Source: Sisyra terminalis (Eukaryota > Arthropoda > Insecta > Neuroptera > Sisyridae). From it: a DNA stretch of 64,000 nucleotides. This document shows positions 61,342 to 64,000 of this stretch, in pieces. The DNA lies in NCBI GenBank assembly GCA_958496175.1, contig OY292280.1, forward strand, positions 11,780,001 to 11,844,000. The letters are read 5' to 3'. The notes under the pieces were generated by a model. It was not told the DNA's origin, did no database searches, and worked only from the letters and a program-made list of their open reading frames with translations. The stretch's first letter is position 1; each line of letters begins with the position of its first letter. Position numbers and translations under genes: made by a program.

Positions 61342-64000
61342 ATGCCGGTTCCTGCTCTCCAAAAACCAGCACCGCAGTTCTCAGGTACAGCGGTCGTTAA
61401 TGGACAATTCAAGGAAATTAATTTATCGCAGTATAAGGGCAAATATGTGATACTATTCTTCTATCCATTGGACTTGTAAGTATTTGATTTTTTGTACCAT
61501 CAACCCTCAATGTTCAACATGTGAGCACTACGTTTCCGGTTAAAATTTATCATAAATTCATCATTTTTGGAATCCGGTTTTTCATCGATCATTAACTATT
61601 TGCAGAACATTCTCAAATTTACCCATTCTTTTTTCCGATAGAATTTTCTAGAAGATTCTGGGGTTAGGTATATACTCATTAAAAATTGATATTCAAGGAT
61701 GCTCATTAAATGGGTGATTTGTAAATTATACGTGTCGAAACCGTGTGAAATTGAAGATTATATTTTTTAATGATAAGATTTTAAACAATTATATAAAAAA
61801 AATTAAGATACGGCAATTAGTTGCACTTTGATCCGCAATTAATCGCGTGGAACTAATTAATTGATTGTAAATTATCTATTGTATGCAAATTTGAATTTCA
61901 AATGTAAATTTATCAAAATTAAAATTGGACATTTCTTCTTTGTCAGTGCCAAACAACTCTGGCCGATTCTAGGGTAAGATTTATATAGTTTATGTTCCAC
62001 TGAAAATATTTTTCACAAACATGTATAAATGTTTTTCAAATTCAGGAACGTAAATATGGGGGGCAAAAGGATATTTCATAATATTGGGATTGTGTAATTT
62101 AAATTTTGTTTGATAAAATACCGGCACATTCTAACTATCAGTATATGCACCCCAACCACCCCTAACTATATCCAACAGGTTCGTTCTTGCAAAAATTCAA
62201 GGTAATTAATTGGGGGCTCGAGTAAAAAATTCCGGGTTTGCAATTTTATAAATTTTATTTAATTTAAACCAATTCTTTTATTGAACTATATATCAAACTG
62301 TTTTACTTCCGGTTTCACGTTTTTTCCGGTATTATATTAGCATGCCATCTATATCATTTTGAACGAAGTAATAATACGATGACATTTATTGTTTTTAAGA
62401 TTTTTAAATCAAATAAATTACAATGCATGTTTTATGGAAGTATTTCTTCCAAGTAGTTTTATTCTCAACAGTAAAATATTCATTGATCTAGAGATCACTT
62501 AAGTGGGCGAAATAGACCCCTTGGGGTCAATTTAACACTAATAGAATCCGTTCGATTTAATGGGTCGATGGGAATCAAAGGGAAAACCGTTTTTAATATA
62601 CAAATAACTAATCACGTATGTAAATATGATAAATAGTAAGATATTTGTCTGTAACTATTTTTAAATAACATTCGTTAACAATTTTTAAAATCATAAAATG
62701 TACAAACTAGTTTTATTAGCTCAAGTCCATTTTAGCACACCCACAATCTGGCAACGTTGCATTTTCGACTTTGTTTTTAATTTAATTCGCAATTAAATCG
62801 ATCCATAATGAAAATTTAGCCCCAAAAGAGAGAATTATATTAGAATTGAATTAAGAAAAATATCGCGAATAGAATAAAAAACAAAATCGAAAGTGCAACG
62901 TTGCCAGATTGTGGGTGTGCTAAAATGGACTTGAACTGTTTTAAGTTAACTGAAAATTATTTTTGTAGGGGTCAATGATTAAATTTAGCAATCCCTACTT
63001 TAACCAATGTTTGAAAATTATAGTTATCAAAGATTCAAACCTTATTAACTAACATTTTACCGACATGAAATTTGAAATTTCACCTAGCTAATATTGTAAA
63101 TCCATTTCTAAAACTCAGATTAATTCGGTATGTAAATTTTGCTGTAAAAGTTGAAAAGCAATTAGAAATAACTTAGAATTTTTACAAAAACGAACCTAAT
63201 TTCAATCGTACAGTAATGAAGGTCACACACTGTACCATAAGTCATACGCACTTAAGCCCGATGAACATAAGTCTACAAACATGTTTTCGAACAAAACCAT
63301 GGGGATTTTAAAAACACTTTTGATATTTCTTAGAGAAAATATAAATATTTATGTTACTTTTTTTGTTTTACATTTATTTACGGCTCAATTTTTATTATAT
63401 AAGAACAGGGCTGAGGAGCCGGAGTCGGAACCATCAGTTCCAGCTCTTAAAAATCTTATGTTGAATACAGTGAATAGTGAACAAAAAAACTTTGGGAACC
63501 CTAAACATGTAAATTTTGTGATTTATTATAGTAAAATCTCATAAGATATAACAGTTTATTCCAAAAACCGGAGTCGGAGCCTAAATTAATTTTGTCCTGT
63601 TCTCAGTTCTGTATAGAAATCAAAGTTTTGGTCAGGCACTAGCAAACATTGCTAGCACTGGTCGTGTATTTGTCACTATAGAAACGCAACTTTTGTTTAT
63701 TCCAGAAGGTGATCATGAAACTAATTGGTTCTTTTTCTGTGTAGTACATTTGTATGTCCAACTGAAATCATCGCGTTTTCGGATCGTGCAGAGGAATTCC
63801 GTAAAATAGGATGTGAAGTGATTGCCGCCTCAACGGATAGTCATTTTAGTCACTTGGCATGGATTAACACCGCCCGCAAAGAAGGAGGCCTGGGCAATAT
63901 GAACATTCCATTATTGGCCGATAAATCAATGAGCATTGCTCGTAGCTACGGAGTGCTGGATGAAGAATCTGGAGTTCCATTCCGTGGTCTCTTCATTATC
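61342..64000 (+). CDS. Jafrac1: Typical 2-Cys peroxiredoxin, 5' part; runs off the window
   Basis: Exons 61342-61475 and 63745-64000 (continuing); the intron splits a Phe codon. The visible 130 residues run from [13 protein letters not shown] to FRGLFII. The motif PLDFTFVCPTE gives PxxxTxxC with peroxidatic Cys49, and GGLG (92-95) marks the hyperoxidation-sensitive 2-Cys class. The enzyme reduces hydrogen peroxide using thioredoxin; the resolving cysteine must lie past the window end. With no signal or transit peptide on the chosen start, it is most like the cytosolic PRDX1/2 group (fly Jafrac1). I chose the start at 61342 because the upstream in-frame ATG (61255) sits inside a splice donor. 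Intron 1 (2.3 kb) carries a MITE-H and a dispersed repeat. Confidence 0.96.
62340..62530. repeat. 190-bp dispersed repeat shared with TBPH intron 7
   Basis: Matches 43670-43860 along its length: CATTTTGAACGAAGTAATAA, ATGCATGTTTTATGGAAGTA, AAATATTCATTGATCTAGAG and GGGCGAAATAGACCCCTTGG. Probably the non-coding end of a hAT-type element; no ends defined. Confidence 0.5.
62718..62937. mobile_element. MITE-H copy, CCATTTTAG subtype, in peroxiredoxin intron
   Basis: AGCTCAAGTCCATTTTAGC start; ends TAAAATGGACTTGAACT. Flanks GTTTTATT / GTTTTAAG agree at 6 of 8. Small deletions in the right half. Confidence 0.7.

Noticed and set aside
63281..63544. 87-codon frame in the peroxiredoxin intron
   Set aside because: AT-rich, no recognisable domain, no splice fit; read as chance.

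Overview
The window is nuclear DNA of an animal, almost certainly an insect. It is AT-rich, its protein-coding genes are split by GT-AG introns (many only 49-60 bp), and the proteins read like insect orthologues, including a long Rab32 N-terminal extension and a TBPH-type TDP-43. I could not fix the order. There is no operon, CRISPR array, rRNA or recognisable functional tRNA gene.

I rebuilt five genes exon by exon with every junction in phase. (1) Rab32 on the minus strand, 507-5759: 4 exons, 524 aa, ending in a CAC prenylation signal. (2) Adenylate kinase 2 on the plus strand, 15571-18588: 3 exons, 244 aa. (3) WDR35/IFT121 on the minus strand, 20267-32947: 16 exons, 1197 aa, an intraflagellar transport-A subunit. 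(4) TBPH/TDP-43 on the minus strand, 41274-59013: 11 exons, 614 aa, with an N-terminal domain, two RRMs and a Gly/Asn/Gln/His-rich tail. (5) A typical 2-Cys peroxiredoxin on the plus strand from 61342, cut off by the window end. Ak2 and WDR35 converge; TBPH and the peroxiredoxin diverge from a shared 2.3 kb interval. The genes have unrelated jobs (organelle trafficking, nucleotide balance, cilia, RNA processing, peroxide removal) and are not a functional cluster.

Most of the rest is short, mostly palindromic mobile DNA. The main family is a ~225 bp hairpin element (called MITE-H here) with ends GGCTCAAGTG...CACTTGAGCC and 8-bp target duplications, in about 15 recognisable copies plus diverged relatives; several are nested in one another. 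A second palindromic family (FB-R) has 12-15 bp target duplications and truncated copies, which looks more like retrotransposition. Others are 9-bp-TSD CAAGG elements (Mutator-like), TTAA elements, TA-flanked 1.4 kb elements carrying a decayed coding fragment, pogo-like elements, a tRNA-like SINE in four copies, and several 0.4-1.5 kb hairpins inside WDR35 and TBPH introns. Tandem duplications of 0.2-1.1 kb give natural empty sites that confirm several insertion boundaries.

Layout: 1-6000 Rab32; 6000-15570 intergenic repeats plus possible Rab32 alternative first exons; 15571-18588 Ak2; 20267-32947 WDR35 with hairpin-filled introns; 32948-41273 intergenic with duplicated SINE blocks; 41274-59013 TBPH with a 9.7 kb repeat-filled intron; 59014-61341 shared promoter interval; 61342-64000 peroxiredoxin.
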